Assembly (NCBI GenBank): GCA_963743015.1
Contig: CAVUOD010000012.1
Location: 1 to 64,000, forward strand
DNA from: CAVSRC01 sp963743015
GTDB lineage: Bacteria; Pseudomonadota; Alphaproteobacteria; Rhizobiales; Kaistiaceae
Direction: 5' to 3'
Length of the DNA: 64,000 nucleotides
Both the position numbers and the translations under genes were made by a program. The notes beneath the pieces are model-generated. The model saw only the letters and a list, made by a program, of their open reading frames with translations. It was not told the DNA's origin and did not search any database. Of this stretch, positions 63,333 to 64,000 are shown in pieces; the stretch's first letter is position 1, and every line of letters begins with the position of its first letter.

Positions 63333-64000
63333 GTGAGTTTGCGGCTTTTGTTTCTGGGAGATCTGCTGGGGCGCAGCGGCCGCAATGCGGTGATCGAACG
63401 CCTGCCGGCGCTGATCGTGGAATATTCGCTCGATTTCGTGGTGGTCAACGGCGAGAACGCCGCCGGCGGCTTCGGCATCACCGAGGACATATTGCGCCAG
63501 GTGCTGGGCGCCGGTGCCGACGTGGTGACGACCGGCAACCATGTCTTCGACCAGCGCGAGGCGATGGTCTTCGCCGAACGCCAGGAGCGCTTCCTCAGGC
63601 CGGCCAACTACCCGGCCGGCACGCCCGGCCGCGGCAGCGGCCTCTACATGGCGCGCAGCGGCGCCCGCGTGCTGGTGATCAACGCCATGGGCCGGGTGTT
63701 CATGGATGCCCTCGACGATCCCTTCGCGGTCATCGACCGCGAGATCGCCGCCTGCCCGCTGGGCGAACAGGCGGACGCCATCGTCATCGACTTCCATGCC
63801 GAGGCGTCGAGCGAGAAGCAGGCCCTCGGCCATCATCTCGACGGCCGCGTGTCGCTGGTGGTCGGCACGCATACCCATGTGCCGACGTCCGACTACCGGG
63901 TGCTGCCTGGCGGTACCGCCTTCCAGACCGATGTCGGCATGTGCGGCGACTACCAGTCGGTCATCGGCATGAACTATGCCGAGCCGGTGCGCCGCTTCCT
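63333..64000 (+). CDS. YmdB-family metallophosphoesterase (partial, cut by window edge)
   Basis: TIGR00282-type phosphodiesterase with a two-metal site; the Bacillus YmdB homologue hydrolyses cyclic AMP and affects biofilm choice. The frame starts at GTG 63333 behind GAGG (LRLLFLGDLLGRSGRNAVIE), then VVNGENAAGGFGITEDIL, TTGNHVFDQREAM, IVIDFHAEASSEKQALGHHL and VVGTHTHVPTSDYRVLPGG. The metal-binding Asp/Asn/His residues are present. About 220 of an expected 270 residues are in the window. Confidence 0.93.
   Translation, partial: MSLRLLFLGDLLGRSGRNAVIERLPALIVEYSLDFVVVNGENAAGGFGITEDILRQVLGAGADVVTTGNHVFDQREAMVFAERQERFLRPANYPAGTPGRGSGLYMARSGARVLVINAMGRVFMDALDDPFAVIDREIAACPLGEQADAIVIDFHAEASSEKQALGHHLDGRVSLVVGTHTHVPTSDYRVLPGGTAFQTDVGMCGDYQSVIGMNYAEPVRRF

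Overview
The window reads as chromosomal DNA of an alphaproteobacterium of the order Hyphomicrobiales (Rhizobiales). The inference rests on high GC coding bias and on order-typical marker genes and gene order: a GapR-type DUF2312 protein, RcdA-like DUF1465, TrcR-like DUF1013, DUF1036/pyk/N-formylglutamate amidohydrolase/DUF1244, rpsU-purK-purE-DUF465, aa3 oxidase subunit IV next to pntAB, a cysteine-free bL36, and zapA-6S RNA-folate cyclo-ligase. I could not fix genus or species.

Layout. Bases 1-5400 are accessory DNA: a cut IS256-family transposase, a gene stump, a large protein with a family-A-polymerase-like palm (split by a frameshift), about 1 kb with no gene, the 3' part of tRNA-Val(GAC) and the remnant of a tyrosine integrase. 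The chromosome proper starts with nhaA (5471). Next come a FIST sensor with a GAF-GAF-PAS-GGDEF-EAL protein (c-di-GMP), rpmJ, two TPR paralogues, and a sugar ABC transporter operon with a dehydrogenase and a divergent double-wHTH GntR regulator. From 18.2 to 28 kb lie pyk, DUF1036, N-formylglutamate amidohydrolase, DUF1244, gapR, two cell-wall proteins (DUF882 and a YcbB-type L,D-transpeptidase) and a sigma-54 response regulator. From 28.4 to 39.4 kb are pepF, an AbrB/Doc toxin-antitoxin pair with a palindromic operator, an ABC1 kinase, aa3 oxidase subunit IV, pntAB, a TIR-membrane protein and a TPR lipoprotein, then rpsU.

From 39.5 to 48 kb are purK-purE, two DUF465 genes, a TauE transporter, an SDR/NUDIX/VOC/WYL group, trcR and a quinone oxidoreductase. 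A probable anti-Shine-Dalgarno small RNA lies at about 48.2 kb. Then follow rcdA, rpmE, a TolQ/MotA-OmpA pair, inositol monophosphatase, Sel1 and ThiE-like proteins, class I aldolase, pgk, gap and tkt (central carbon metabolism), and finally DUF4164, zapA, 6S RNA, the folate cyclo-ligase and a YmdB-type phosphoesterase cut by the window edge.

Sequence quality. At least a dozen otherwise normal genes (pyk, pepF, oxidase subunit IV, pntB, the TIR gene, trcR, rcdA, the TolQ-like gene, inositol monophosphatase, thiE, the aldolase, folate cyclo-ligase) carry single-base indels, often in short homopolymers. I read most of these as sequencing or assembly errors and give whole-gene coordinates spanning the shift. 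Damage that looks genuinely biological is confined to the integrase and tRNA remnants, a terC stump and a pntA/glycerate-kinase composite remnant.
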